From Acidobacteriota bacterium (GTDB lineage Bacteria; Acidobacteriota; Vicinamibacteria; Marinacidobacterales; Marinacidobacteraceae), in NCBI GenBank assembly GCA_022820545.1, contig JAJEFG010000016.1, positions 1-47,325 on the forward strand: 47,325 nt of DNA. Reading direction: 5' to 3'. The notes under the pieces were generated by a model. It saw only the letters and a program-made list of their open reading frames with translations. It had not been told where the DNA came from and searched no databases. The first letter of the stretch is position 1; each line of letters starts with the position of its first letter. Made by a program: the position numbers and the translations under genes. This document shows positions 20,289-28,885 of this stretch, in pieces.

Positions 20289-21592
20289 CGCTGCCGGCCT
20301 CCGGAATCAGCCGCCGTTCCCGCGGGGTTGCGCGACAGGATCAGGACGCGCTCTCCCGGCCCGAGCGGCTCTTCGAGCCAGCCCCGGTTGAGGAACTCGA
20401 CCGCGGCGAGGCCGGCGTCGATCCTGCCTTCGGCGGCGAGACGGCCGAGCGCCTCCCGCACCGATCCACTCTCGCCGGGAGCCACGGCCGCGATCCGCAG
20501 AGGACCGGGCACCGGGGTGTCCCACAGCCGGTCCGCACTCCCAAGCATTTCCAGGAACCAGGCCTCGCAGGCGTCGAACCGGCGGCGCCCGCAATCGAGG
20601 CTCACTTCGACGAGCGATTCCCGCGCCGGGACGACCGCCACCAGACCCGGAGTCTGCCCGGAGGCCTCGCCCGAGTCCCCTTCCCGCGCCGGATGCAGGC
20701 GGCCGCGGACCCCTGTGAAACCGCGGACCCGGAACGCCTCGAGGAATGTCACCTCCGCGGCCTCACGGGCCGCGGCATCCCGGAGGCGCGCCCCCAGGCC
20801 GGCGAGTTCGGCCCGGTGCGCCGGCACGCCGTTCCCGCCTGCGGGGCCGGAACCCGCCGCCGGGGTTTCCCGCACGGTCAGTCCGACCGACTCTCCGTTC
20901 CGGGTCGCGCGAAAGACGCCGCGCTCCGCCGGTTCGAACGCGCTCCGGTCCGGCAGCGAGAGCCGGAAGTCAGCCCGCGGCAGCAGGAGTTCCCGCCCGT
21001 CGGCGACCCCGTATTCGGCCGGCTGACCGAAGAGCAGGCCGTCGAGCAGCGCGACCCAGCGGTCCCGGCTCCGGCCATCATCCTGGGGACTGCCGGCGGC
21101 GGGTTCCTCCGGCAGCACCAGGGAGAGAGGCTGCTCGACCAGTTCCCCCGCGGTTTCCGGCCGGAAGGCCCCGCTCGCAAACGTGGTCGCGGCGGACCGG
21201 AACAAAGCGGCGAGCGCCGGTTCGCCCGGCAGGGCGGTGAGCGCTCCCCGGGAAACGAAGACCGTCCGGTCAGCGAAGAGGAAGGCCTCCGGCTCCGGAT
21301 CGTCGAGAACGGCGAACCGCCAGCCTTCCCGCAGGGGCGCCGCGTCTCCCTCGCGGCCGGCGAGCAGCGGAGTCCCAGCGAGCGCCTCGCGGCCGATTTC
21401 GGCGATCCGCGCAGTGAGGTCCGGGTCCTCAACCAGTGGCCGCTGATCCTCGAAGCTGCTCCGGGCGCGCCCGGCGGCGTGGACGGCCGCCGCGTCCGGC
21501 GGCATCGCGCGGGGACCCGAGGTGGTCGCGCAACCCGCGGCAGCCAGACTGACGAGGACCGCTATTCGGGAAGCGGACGGGGAACCGGCCAC
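20285..21592 (-). CDS. Lipoprotein resembling an M48 peptidase that has lost its HExxH site
   Basis: The protein has 435 aa with a GTG start at 21592; the open frame further upstream runs through a hairpin repeat and the ferredoxin gene, so it is not coding there. A signal with lipobox LAAAGC gives lipidated C21. Residues about 55-140 follow the order of an M48 domain: a helix with LTARIAEIGREAL, a strand WRFAVLDDPEPEAFLFADRTVFVSRGAL, then the helix where HExxH should be. Here that helix reads ALAALFRSAATTF (127-138), with no His or Glu pair. The remaining 290 residues are unlike anything I recognise. It may be a pseudoprotease, chaperone or substrate-presenting partner of the overlapping M50 protease. 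The M48 assignment is by pattern only. Confidence 0.7.
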   Translation of the reverse strand: MAGSPSASRIAVLVSLAAAGCATTSGPRAMPPDAAAVHAAGRARSSFEDQRPLVEDPDLTARIAEIGREALAGTPLLAGREGDAAPLREGWRFAVLDDPEPEAFLFADRTVFVSRGALTALPGEPALAALFRSAATTFASGAFRPETAGELVEQPLSLVLPEEPAAGSPQDDGRSRDRWVALLDGLLFGQPAEYGVADGRELLLPRADFRLSLPDRSAFEPAERGVFRATRNGESVGLTVRETPAAGSGPAGGNGVPAHRAELAGLGARLRDAAAREAAEVTFLEAFRVRGFTGVRGRLHPAREGDSGEASGQTPGLVAVVPARESLVEVSLDCGRRRFDACEAWFLEMLGSADRLWDTPVPGPLRIAAVAPGESGSVREALGRLAAEGRIDAGLAAVEFLNRGWLEEPLGPGERVLILSRNPAGTAADSGGRQR

Positions 21593-21601
21593 CCGCGGTT
21601 T

Positions 21602-21648
21602 CGCTCCGCTTCGCGGAGCGGTGCCGGCCTCAAAGCCGGCGCTCCCCC
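21602..21648 (+). repeat. Two-hairpin repeat between ferredoxin and lipoprotein genes
   Basis: Hairpin A is CGCTCCGC-TTC-GCGGAGCG (21602-21609 with 21613-21620). Hairpin B has stems GCCGGC at 21623-21628 and 21635-21640, followed by GCTCCCC. Both stems differ in sequence from the 8072 copy but keep the two-hairpin plan. It sits directly after the ferredoxin stop codon on the minus strand, where it could affect mRNA processing or termination. Confidence 0.75.
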
Positions 21649-21650
21649 GG

Positions 21651-21908
21651 TCAGGCGTAGTAGTTGGTGTTGATGTCCCGGTACTCGGCCCACTCCTCCG
21701 GCAACTCTTCGTCCGGGAAGATGGCCGTGACCGGACAGGCCGGCTCGCAGGCGCCGCAGTCGATGCAGGTGTCGGGATCGATGTAGAGCTGGGTGGCTTC
21801 CTCGAACCCGTCCTCGTCACTCGTGGGGTGGATGCAATCGACCGGACAAACGTCCACGCACGCAGTATCTTTGGTCCCAATGCAGGGTTCGGCGATCCAG
21901 TAAGACAT
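21651..21908 (-). CDS. fdxA: 7Fe-type ferredoxin ([3Fe-4S][4Fe-4S])
   Basis: The 85-aa protein has cysteines at 9, 17, 21 and 25 (C-x7-C-x3-CP-x2-C) and at 48, 51, 54 and 58 (C-x2-C-x2-C-x3-CP). The first cluster has the x7 spacing of Azotobacter FdI-type seven-iron ferredoxins rather than the x2-x2 spacing of 2[4Fe-4S] proteins. An insertion between the two halves contains an acidic stretch. The gene follows nuoN by 60 bases on the same strand. Because this nuo cluster lacks the NADH-oxidising subunits, this ferredoxin is a natural candidate electron donor to it, though co-transcription is not shown. Confidence 0.93.
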   Translation of the reverse strand: MSYWIAEPCIGTKDTACVDVCPVDCIHPTSDEDGFEEATQLYIDPDTCIDCGACEPACPVTAIFPDEELPEEWAEYRDINTNYYA

Positions 21909-21968
21909 CGTGGGAAGCTGCCTCCTCAGACAGGCTTGAGAAGAGTGGTCAAGCGGCTGGCTCCGGGA

Positions 21969-23462
21969 TCAGCCAAGGTCGAGAAGCGTCTGCGAGTACT
22001 CGGTGACCCGGTCCAGCGAACCCCAGAATAGTAGTCCAAGAACGTTGGGCACTACCAGCAGAACGAGAAGTCCGAGGTCCAGCCGGCTGAACGCGAGCGC
22101 CGGGGTGGGGCCGGTCTCCTGGTCGATCACCATCACCCGCAGGATCTTGACGTAGTAGAAGGCGGCCACCGCGGCGTTCAGCACGCCGATGACGGCGAGC
22201 CAGCCCAGCCCGGCGTTGATGACCGCCGCGAAGACGTACCACTTCGCCAGGAAACCGGCGAAGGGCGGGATCCCCATCAGCGAGAAGAGGAAGATCCCCA
22301 TGGCGACGGTGAGCAGCGGGGAACGCTTCCAGAATCCGGCGTAGCTGTCGATCTCGAAGCTCCCCGTGACCCGGTGGGCCAGGATCACCACCGCGAACGC
22401 TCCCAGGTTCATGAACAGGTAGATCGCCAGGTAGGCGGCGATGGCCTGCACGCCGTCAACCGAGAGCACGCACGCCGCCATCAGCATGGTGCCGGCATGG
22501 GCGATCGACGAGTAGGCGAGCAGCCGCTTCACGTTCGTCTGGAGGAGCGCCGCCACGTTCCCGAGGGTCATGGTGATGACCGCCAGCATCATCAGCAGCA
22601 TCTGCCAGTCGGCGCCGCCCACCGGAGCGATGGCTCCCCCGCCGGCCGGTTCCGCCAGCCCCAGGTAGAAGAAGCGGATCAGGATCGCGAACCCGGCGGC
22701 CTTCGGGCCGACGGACAGGAACGCGGTGACCGGGGTGGGCGCCCCGGTGTACACGTCGGGGCACCAGAAGTGGAACGGCGCGGCGGCGATCTTGAAGCCG
22801 ATCCCGGCGGCGATCAGGATCAGCACGAACAGCAGCCCGGGACCGAACGCGCCTTCGGCGAGTGCGGCGCGCACCCCGTAGAGATCGAGGGTGCCGGTCA
22901 TCCCGTAGAGGAGCGAGAGCCCGAAGAGCATGGCGCCCGTCGAGACCGCCCCGAAGAGGATGTACTTGAGCGACGCCTCGTTCGAGAGCCGGTCCGAACT
23001 CAGGTAGCCCACCATGATGTAGGAGGCCACCGAGACCGTCTCGAGCGAGAGGTAGATCATCACCAGGTTGACCGAGCCGGCCATCCACATGAGCGCCGCG
23101 GTGACGGTGAGCAGCAGCGCGAGCATCTCGCCCAGCCGGACCCCCTCGAGCTCCTTCGACCGCATGCTCAGGAGCAGCACCACGATGGAGGTGAGGCAGA
23201 AGATCGGCCGGAACACCCCGAGCAGGCCGTCGTCCGCCAGCATCGAGGCGAAGAGCGACTGGGCCTCCACCGCTCCGAGCGCCTGCCACGAGGTCACGAG
23301 CGCCCCGAACAGACCAACCAGCGTGATCCCGTTCAGGAGGTCGGTGCTGCTCTTGAGCGGCCGCCGCTGGGTGAGCAGGTCCGCGACGATCACGACGGCG
23401 AGGGCCCCCATCAGGATCAGCTCGGGGAGGAACCGGGAGAGGCTCTGGACTGCGTCTGACAT
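21969..23462 (-). CDS. nuoN: NADH-quinone oxidoreductase subunit N
   Basis: This 497-aa antiporter-like membrane subunit of complex I has about 14 helices. The block AAPFHFWCPDVYTGAPTPVTAFLSVGPKAAGF is diagnostic for NuoN and excludes NuoL or NuoM. The transmembrane Lys and Glu of the proton path are present (YLSLETVSVASY near 120 and SLKYILFGAVSTG near 160). It is the last nuo gene, 12 bases after nuoK; nuoL and nuoM, which normally lie between them, are missing. Confidence 0.96.
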   Translation of the reverse strand: MSDAVQSLSRFLPELILMGALAVVIVADLLTQRRPLKSSTDLLNGITLVGLFGALVTSWQALGAVEAQSLFASMLADDGLLGVFRPIFCLTSIVVLLLSMRSKELEGVRLGEMLALLLTVTAALMWMAGSVNLVMIYLSLETVSVASYIMVGYLSSDRLSNEASLKYILFGAVSTGAMLFGLSLLYGMTGTLDLYGVRAALAEGAFGPGLLFVLILIAAGIGFKIAAAPFHFWCPDVYTGAPTPVTAFLSVGPKAAGFAILIRFFYLGLAEPAGGGAIAPVGGADWQMLLMMLAVITMTLGNVAALLQTNVKRLLAYSSIAHAGTMLMAACVLSVDGVQAIAAYLAIYLFMNLGAFAVVILAHRVTGSFEIDSYAGFWKRSPLLTVAMGIFLFSLMGIPPFAGFLAKWYVFAAVINAGLGWLAVIGVLNAAVAAFYYVKILRVMVIDQETGPTPALAFSRLDLGLLVLLVVPNVLGLLFWGSLDRVTEYSQTLLDLG

Positions 23463-23474
23463 GACCTGCCCTTG

Positions 23475-23780
23475 CTAACCCTTGAGCTCCGCGGCTTCGT
23501 CGAGGTTCACGTTCTTCATGACCCGGTAGAGCGACATCACGATGGCGAGCGCCACCGCCGCCTCGCAGGCGGCGATCACGATGACGAGGAGCGCGAAGAC
23601 CTGGCCGCCGAGCGCGCCCTCCACGAACCGGGAGAAGGCGACGAGGTTGATGTTCGCCGAGTTGAAGATCAGCTCGATGGACATCAGCACGTTCACCGCG
23701 TTCCGGCGGGTCAGTACTCCGAAGACGCCCAGCGAGAAGAGCGCCGCCGAGATGTAGAGGTAGTGCTCGAGGGGGATCAT
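23475..23780 (-). CDS. nuoK: NADH-quinone oxidoreductase subunit K
   Basis: The 101-aa protein has three helices, and length and sequence are typical (YISAALFSLGVFGVLTRRNAVNVLMSIELIFNSANINLV). Glutamates in helices 2 and 3, used in proton transfer, are at SIELIFN and CEAAVALA. Its ATG overlaps the nuoJ stop as ATGA (23777-23780). Confidence 0.97.
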   Translation of the reverse strand: MIPLEHYLYISAALFSLGVFGVLTRRNAVNVLMSIELIFNSANINLVAFSRFVEGALGGQVFALLVIVIAACEAAVALAIVMSLYRVMKNVNLDEAAELKG

Positions 23781-24289
23781 GACGAGCCGCTTCCCCTCCG
23801 CCGGACCAGCATGGCCGCGCCCATCAGCGCGATCAGCAGCAGGACCGAGGCGATCTCGAAGGGCAGCAGGTAGTCGCCCATCAGCAGCCGCCCGATGGAC
23901 TCGCTGGTCGGCCCGGGGTCACCGGCATCCATGGCTCCCCAGTCCACCGACTGGATGATCCACACGAGCAGCGCGAAGACCAGGCCCGCGGACAGCGCTC
24001 CCGGAACGACCTGGATCGCCCCCGAACGGAGGTTCAGGTTGTAGATCCGGTTGGTCAGCATCACGCCGAAGAGCAGCAGCGTGAGGATGCCTCCCACGTA
24101 GATCAGCACCTGGGCGCCGGCGAGGAAGTCGGCGCCGAGGTAGACGTAGAAGACCGCCACCCCGAAGAACGCCGCCACGAGCGCGAACGCCGAGTGGACG
24201 AGGTTCCTCCCGACCACCACGTAGAGCGCCGACCCGAGCACCACCGCGGCGACCCCGTAGAAGATCGCCGCCGACGCCATGGATTCCAT
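23777..24289 (-). CDS. nuoJ: NADH-quinone oxidoreductase subunit J
   Basis: The 170-aa protein has five hydrophobic segments. The helix-3 block GADFLAGAQVLIYVGGILTLLLFGVML, with its pi-bulge YVGG, is characteristic of NuoJ. It lies 9 bases after nuoI and overlaps nuoK by 4. Confidence 0.96.
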   Translation of the reverse strand: MESMASAAIFYGVAAVVLGSALYVVVGRNLVHSAFALVAAFFGVAVFYVYLGADFLAGAQVLIYVGGILTLLLFGVMLTNRIYNLNLRSGAIQVVPGALSAGLVFALLVWIIQSVDWGAMDAGDPGPTSESIGRLLMGDYLLPFEIASVLLLIALMGAAMLVRRRGSGSS

Positions 24290-24298
24290 CGTCTTCCG

Positions 24299-24826
24299 TC
24301 AGGCGCTGGCGGCCTCGGCCGGCGGCGGCTCGGGGGGCGTGCGCGGCTCCTTGGCGTAGCGGTAGAGCAGGTCGCCCTTCGTCTTGCCGCCGAACTCGTA
24401 GTTGGGCGTCATCAGGATGCAGTCGGTCGGGCACGGGAAGACGCAGAGCTGGCAGTAGCAGCAAAGCGACATGTCGATGTCGAACTGCACCACCGTCTGC
24501 TTGATGGCGGTCCCGTCGGCCGCGAAGATCGGCGGTGCGTCCCGGGCCCGCTTCTCGTTCTCGATGTGGATGCAGTCCACCGGGCAGGCGCGCTCGCACT
24601 GCTTGCAGCCGATGCAGTCCTCGATCTTCACGTGGAGCTTCATCCGCGAGCGCTCCATCAACGATTCCTTCGGGATGTCGAGCGGCGAGAGCCACCGTTC
24701 CTCGGGAAGTTCGTCGGCGGTGTACTGCTGGGTCACCGAGCGGGTGAAGAGGTGGCGGAAGGTCACTCCCATCCCGATGAGGACGGTGCTGACCGATTCC
24801 CAGAGATCAACGAAATAGCGTTTCAT
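24299..24826 (-). CDS. nuoI: NADH-quinone oxidoreductase subunit I (two [4Fe-4S] clusters)
   Basis: The 175-aa protein carries clusters N6a and N6b between the peripheral arm and NuoB. Two CxxCxxCxxxCP motifs are visible: CIGCKQCERACP near 71-82 and CCYCQLCVFPCP near 118-129. The N-terminal 65 residues include an amphipathic membrane-lying helix and a loop longer than in E. coli, as in several non-proteobacterial phyla. It lies 7 bases after nuoH. Confidence 0.96.
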   Translation of the reverse strand: MKRYFVDLWESVSTVLIGMGVTFRHLFTRSVTQQYTADELPEERWLSPLDIPKESLMERSRMKLHVKIEDCIGCKQCERACPVDCIHIENEKRARDAPPIFAADGTAIKQTVVQFDIDMSLCCYCQLCVFPCPTDCILMTPNYEFGGKTKGDLLYRYAKEPRTPPEPPPAEAASA

Positions 24827-24833
24827 GTCCCCC

Positions 24834-25985
24834 TCACAAGAGTCCCTTGATGACGGTGGTCACCACCAGCAGGAAGAACGAGATCGGGATGACGTACTTC
24901 CAGCAGATCCCCATCAACTGGTCCACCCGCAGCCGCGGCAGCGTCCAGCGGAGCCACATCTGGACCACCACCAGGCCGAACCCCTTGACGAAGAAGAGGA
25001 GCGGGTTCGAACCGAAGGGGCCGATCCAGCCGCCCAGGAAGAGCAGCGCCGCCAGCATCGAGACCAGCAGCATGTTTCCGTATTCGGCCAGGAAAAAGAA
25101 TGCGAACCGCATCCCGCTGTACTCGGTGTGGAACCCGGCCACGAGCTCCGATTCGGCTTCGGGAATGTCGAACGGGGTGCGGTTCGTCTCGGCGAGGCCG
25201 CAGATGAAGAACAGGACGAAGGCGATCAGGTTCAGCGGGAAGAGCTGGAAGATCAGCCAGTCGCCGACCCCGAGAATCCCGCCCGCCTGGGCGTTCACGA
25301 TGTCGGGGATGGACAGGCTGCCAACCTGGGCGACCACCACCAGCACCAGGATCGCGGTGGGAATCTCGTAGCTGACCATCTGGGCCGCGGCCCGCATGCC
25401 CCCGTAGAGGGCGTACTTGTTGTTCGAGCCCCAGCCCGCCATCAGCACCGCAAGGGCGCCGAGCGAAGTGATCGCGATGAAGTAGAGGACGCCGATGTTC
25501 AGGTTCGCGACCGCGAGCACCGTCCCGTCCTCGCGGACGCCCCAGGGGACGATCGCGAAGGCCGCGAACGCGCTCGCCACCGCGAGCATGGGGGCCGCGC
25601 CGAACAGCACCCGGTCGGCGTCGCGCGGGACCAGGTCTTCCTTGAAGAGAAGCTTCACGCCGTCGGCGAAGCTCTGGAGCAGCCCGTGCCAGCCGACCCG
25701 CATCGGGCCGAGCCGGTCCTGGACGTGGGCCGCGACCTTGCGCTCGAGCCAGATCGAGTAGATGGGATTGAGCGCCAGGATGCCCACGAATCCGGCGGTG
25801 CCGAGCACCACGATCGTCAAGTGCTGGAGCGCGGGCGGCACGAAGTCGGCGACCAGTTCGGAGAGGATCGTCGCGACCACGGGGAGCGCGGCGATCGTGC
25901 CGAGCACCACCAGGCACAGCACGATGGGGATCATCGTGAGCGGCCCCATGAGCCGCATCTCGATCTGCCGGAAGCGGGTGATCAC
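24834..25985 (-). CDS. nuoH: NADH-quinone oxidoreductase subunit H
   Basis: The protein has 383 aa, about 50 longer than E. coli NuoH because of an N-terminal extension with an extra hydrophobic segment. Quinone-cavity marks are present: ERKVAAHVQDRLGPMRVGWHGLLQSFADGVKLLFKED, and ETNRTPFDIPEAESELVAGFHTEYSG later. The GTG start overlaps the nuoD stop as GTGA (25982-25985). Confidence 0.96.
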   Translation of the reverse strand: MITRFRQIEMRLMGPLTMIPIVLCLVVLGTIAALPVVATILSELVADFVPPALQHLTIVVLGTAGFVGILALNPIYSIWLERKVAAHVQDRLGPMRVGWHGLLQSFADGVKLLFKEDLVPRDADRVLFGAAPMLAVASAFAAFAIVPWGVREDGTVLAVANLNIGVLYFIAITSLGALAVLMAGWGSNNKYALYGGMRAAAQMVSYEIPTAILVLVVVAQVGSLSIPDIVNAQAGGILGVGDWLIFQLFPLNLIAFVLFFICGLAETNRTPFDIPEAESELVAGFHTEYSGMRFAFFFLAEYGNMLLVSMLAALLFLGGWIGPFGSNPLLFFVKGFGLVVVQMWLRWTLPRLRVDQLMGICWKYVIPISFFLLVVTTVIKGLL

Positions 25986-27196
25986 CGGTCGATCTCTCCG
26001 AGGACGATGTCCAGGCTGCCGATGATGGCGATGATGTCGGCGATCATCTCGCCGCGGGTGATCTCGTGGAAGAGCCCCATCGCCACGAAGCAGGGAGAGC
26101 GTCCCTTGACCCGGTAGGGGATCGGTTTCTTGTTCTCGGCGACGATGTAGAAGGCCAGCTCGCCCCGCGGCGCCTCGCTCCGGCAGTAGGCCTCGCCGGC
26201 CAGCGGCCGGACAAACCGCGGCACGTTCTCGTGGACGTCGCCTTCCGCGGGCAGGCGGTCAAGCGCCTGGCGGACGATCCTGACGCTCTCGTACATCTCG
26301 CGGACCCGTACGAAGTACCGGTCCCAGCAGGAACCGACAGGACCGTGGGGGCTGGTGGCCACGACGATGTCGAAGTCGTAGTTCTCGTAGCCCAGGTAGG
26401 GGTCGTCCCGCCGCAGGTCCCAGTCGATGCCGGAGCCGCGGAGGTTCGGGCCGGAGAGCGCGTAGTCCTTCGCCATCTCCGGGGTGATGATCCCGATGTC
26501 GGCGGTCCGGCGGATGAAGATCTTGTTGTGGCTGAGGAGCTTGTCCACCTCGTCCAGCACCGGCACGAACTCGTCGAGGAAGCGCCGGCACTTGTCGGTC
26601 CAGCCCTCGGGAAGGTCGTGGGAAACGCCGCCGACCCAGTTGTAGTTGTAGAGCAGGCGGGCGCCGCAGAGCCACTCGAACAGATCGAGAATCCGCTCGC
26701 GCTGCTGGAAGCAGAGCAGGAACGGCGTGAAGGCGCCGATGTCCATCCCGTAGGTGCCCATCGCGAGCAGGTGGCTCGCGATCCGCTGCAGTTCGGCGGT
26801 GATCACCCGGATGCCCGCGACCCGCTCGCCCACGCCGATACCGAGGAGTTTTTCGACGGTGAGCGCGTAGGCGAGGCTGTTCCCCATCGAGCCGACGTAG
26901 TCCATCCGGTCGGTGAAGGGGATGACGCCCTGGTAGTCGATGTTCTCGGCGTGCTTTTCGAAGTTCCGGTGCAGGTAGCCGATGTGCGGCCGGGCGTCCT
27001 TGACGATCTCCCCGTCGGTCTTGAGCTCCACCCGCAGCACTCCGTGGGTGGAGGGGTGCTGGGGCCCCATGTTGAGGATCATCTCGTCCTCTTCAAGCTC
27101 CTCGGGGGAGAAGGCGTAGGAGTTGTCGGGCGGCAGTTCTTCGTCGTAGAGGGTGACGAGCGGGGCGCCGTCGACGGGAGAACGCTGCTCGGCCAT
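25982..27196 (-). CDS. nuoD: NADH-quinone oxidoreductase subunit D
   Basis: The 404-aa 49-kDa-type subunit forms the quinone site with NuoB. Visible marks are MGPQHPSTHGVLR near 44, GYLHRNFEK, the RMDYVGSMGNSLAY loop, a GSGIDWDLRR segment and the C-terminal GSLDIVLGEIDR. It is not fused to NuoC, unlike E. coli. About 40 acidic residues precede the core. It lies 16 bases after nuoC. Confidence 0.97.
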   Translation of the reverse strand: MAEQRSPVDGAPLVTLYDEELPPDNSYAFSPEELEEDEMILNMGPQHPSTHGVLRVELKTDGEIVKDARPHIGYLHRNFEKHAENIDYQGVIPFTDRMDYVGSMGNSLAYALTVEKLLGIGVGERVAGIRVITAELQRIASHLLAMGTYGMDIGAFTPFLLCFQQRERILDLFEWLCGARLLYNYNWVGGVSHDLPEGWTDKCRRFLDEFVPVLDEVDKLLSHNKIFIRRTADIGIITPEMAKDYALSGPNLRGSGIDWDLRRDDPYLGYENYDFDIVVATSPHGPVGSCWDRYFVRVREMYESVRIVRQALDRLPAEGDVHENVPRFVRPLAGEAYCRSEAPRGELAFYIVAENKKPIPYRVKGRSPCFVAMGLFHEITRGEMIADIIAIIGSLDIVLGEIDR

Positions 27197-27212
27197 CCGG
27201 ATCCCCGCTACC

Positions 27213-27764
27213 TCAGTCGAAGGGGCCCACGCCCGTCATCTGGCCGCCCTCGGCCCGCTCGGTCATCTGCCGTCCCGGCTTCACCGGAATCTTGTGCCAG
27301 GTCTCGGGCCACTCCCAATCGCGGAGCAGCGGATGGCCGGGCCAGTCGGCCGGCAGCAGGATGCGCCGGAGGTCGCTGTGCCCCTCGAATCGGACGCCGA
27401 AGAGGTCGTAGGTCTCGCGTTCGTGCCAGTTGGCCGCCTTCCAGACCGTCTCCAGCGTGGGGAGGCTGCCGCCCTCCCGCGGGACCCGGGTCTTGAGCAC
27501 CATCCAGTGCTTCCGGCTCAGCGACGTCAGGTGGTAGACCACTTCGATGGCCGGCGGGTCGTCGCCGGGCCAGTCCACCCCCGAGACGCAGTGGAGGGTG
27601 TCGAAGTCGAGTTCGGGATCCGCCTTCAGGAACTCCGCCGCGGCAACCAGCCTGTCTCCGGCAATCCGGATCCAGGGATCCTTCGCCTCCGCGTCGGACT
27701 CGAAAGAGCCCTCCTCCAGACCGAGATGGGCGGCGAGGCGCTCGATGATGGAGGCGGCGCTCAC
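27213..27764 (-). CDS. nuoC: NADH-quinone oxidoreductase subunit C
   Basis: The 183-aa 30-kDa-type subunit includes the family signature region [37 protein letters not shown] (about 120-155). The GTG start overlaps the nuoB stop as GTGA (27761-27764). The C-terminal tail is short. Confidence 0.96.
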   Translation of the reverse strand: MSAASIIERLAAHLGLEEGSFESDAEAKDPWIRIAGDRLVAAAEFLKADPELDFDTLHCVSGVDWPGDDPPAIEVVYHLTSLSRKHWMVLKTRVPREGGSLPTLETVWKAANWHERETYDLFGVRFEGHSDLRRILLPADWPGHPLLRDWEWPETWHKIPVKPGRQMTERAEGGQMTGVGPFD

Positions 27765-28324
27765 CCGGCCATCTCCACCATCTGGCCCGCGGGCTGGCTC
27801 GCGGGATCCGGCCGTGGCCGGCCCTCCCGCGGATCATCGAGGAGCGACTTCTCCCGGATGCGGTCCTGGAGCGCCATGATCCCGTAGAGCAGCGCCTCCG
27901 GCCGGGGCGGGCAACCGGGCACGTAGACATCCACCGGGATGATCTGGTCCACGCCTTTCACGACGTGGTAGCCGTACTGCCAGTAAGGACCGCCGTTGTT
28001 GGCGCAGCTGCCCATCGAGATCACGTACTTGGGCTCCGGCATCTGGTCGTAGAGCGTCTTGATGCGGATCGCCATCTTGTGGGTGACGGTCCCGGCGACG
28101 ATCATGCAGTCGGATTGCCGGGGGGTCGCCCGGGGAATGAGGCCGAGCCGGTCCCAGTCGAAGCGGCTCGCCCCGGTCGCCATCATCTCGATGGCGCAGC
28201 AGGCGAGGCCGAAGGTCATCGGCCACAGCGCCGACAGCCGGGCCCAGTTCACGATCGCGCTCACCGTCGTGAGCGCCACATTGTCCTTGCCGAGACCCTT
28301 GCCGAGGGCGCCGATCAAATCCAC
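27761..28324 (-). CDS. nuoB: NADH-quinone oxidoreductase subunit B (cluster N2)
   Basis: The 187-aa protein carries the last cluster, N2, which passes electrons to quinone. The tandem Cys pair is in [10 protein letters not shown], the third ligand in [15 protein letters not shown] and the fourth in [10 protein letters not shown]. An additional Cys is in [10 protein letters not shown], where many homologues have Val. The C-terminus carries a Pro/Gln-rich extension. It lies 43 bases after nuoA. Confidence 0.97.
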   Translation of the reverse strand: MDLIGALGKGLGKDNVALTTVSAIVNWARLSALWPMTFGLACCAIEMMATGASRFDWDRLGLIPRATPRQSDCMIVAGTVTHKMAIRIKTLYDQMPEPKYVISMGSCANNGGPYWQYGYHVVKGVDQIIPVDVYVPGCPPRPEALLYGIMALQDRIREKSLLDDPREGRPRPDPASQPAGQMVEMAG

Positions 28325-28367
28325 GCGGACTCTCCGTTCAGCGGCCCCTCGAACAACCTGACGCGCC

Positions 28368-28796
28368 TCAGGCGGCCGCTCCCGAGGCGGTAGAAGTCCC
28401 GGCTGCCGGACGCGCCTTCAGGGCGCGCCGCTCTTCCTCCCGGACCCACTCGAGATCGCCCTTCACCCAGACATCGGCGAGCCCGAGAACGAGCATCCCG
28501 ATGAAGATGAGTCCGGCGATCAGCGCGCCGGCGCCCAGGTCGAGATAGGCGAGCGCCCAGGGCAGCAGCATGACCGCTTCCACGTCGAAGATGAGAAACA
28601 CCAGCGCGAAGACGTAGAACCGGATGTTGAACTGCACGCCCCACGCCGAGCCGACCGGGTTCTCCCCGCACTCATACGGCTGCGCCTTCGAGTCGAGCGG
28701 CAGCGACGGACGGACGAGCGACGAGACCAGTAGGGTGACTGCGACGAAGAGCACGCCGACCGCGATCGCGACCAGCGGTCCGAGGTATTCGCCCAT
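28368..28796 (-). CDS. nuoA: NADH-quinone oxidoreductase subunit A
   Basis: The protein is 142 aa from ATG 28796, chosen because it gives the usual NuoA N-terminus with helix 1 at about residue 6; an in-frame GTG at 28844 would add 16 residues but lies only 3 bases from a -10-like box. The family loop [41 protein letters not shown] is intact, with the conserved Cys and the FDVE acidic pair in helix 2. It is the first gene of the nuo cluster. Confidence 0.95.
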   Translation of the reverse strand: MGEYLGPLVAIAVGVLFVAVTLLVSSLVRPSLPLDSKAQPYECGENPVGSAWGVQFNIRFYVFALVFLIFDVEAVMLLPWALAYLDLGAGALIAGLIFIGMLVLGLADVWVKGDLEWVREEERRALKARPAAGTSTASGAAA

Positions 28797-28847
28797 GGAA
28801 AATCGAAGAACCGCCGCCTCGGCGGGCCGGACAGCGGAACGCACAGA

Positions 28848-28877
28848 ATTCTACCGGGGGGCCCGACGATAGGTAAA
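28848..28877 (-). promoter_or_regulatory. Putative sigma-70-type promoter of the nuo cluster
   Basis: On the minus strand TTTACC (28877-28872) is followed after 18 bases by TAGAAT (28853-28848), in the 89-base gap that separates nuoA from the divergent glycosyltransferase gene. It would give a leader of about 45 bases before the nuoA ATG. The -10 matches the consensus at five of six positions and the -35 at four. Confidence 0.45.
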
Positions 28878-28885
28878 GACCAAAC

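Noticed and set aside
18438..21026. Plus-strand open frame of 862 codons across the PNPOx, M50 and lipoprotein genes
   Set aside because: Composition is that of an antisense shadow and it crosses three well-supported minus-strand genes.
21934..21954. Hairpin GCTTGA/TCAAGC after nuoN as a terminator
   Set aside because: Six-pair stem with a nine-base loop and no T-run; too weak to call.
23463..23474. Possibility that nuoL or nuoM is present but broken between nuoK and nuoN
   Set aside because: Only 12 bases separate the two genes, so no remnant exists here.
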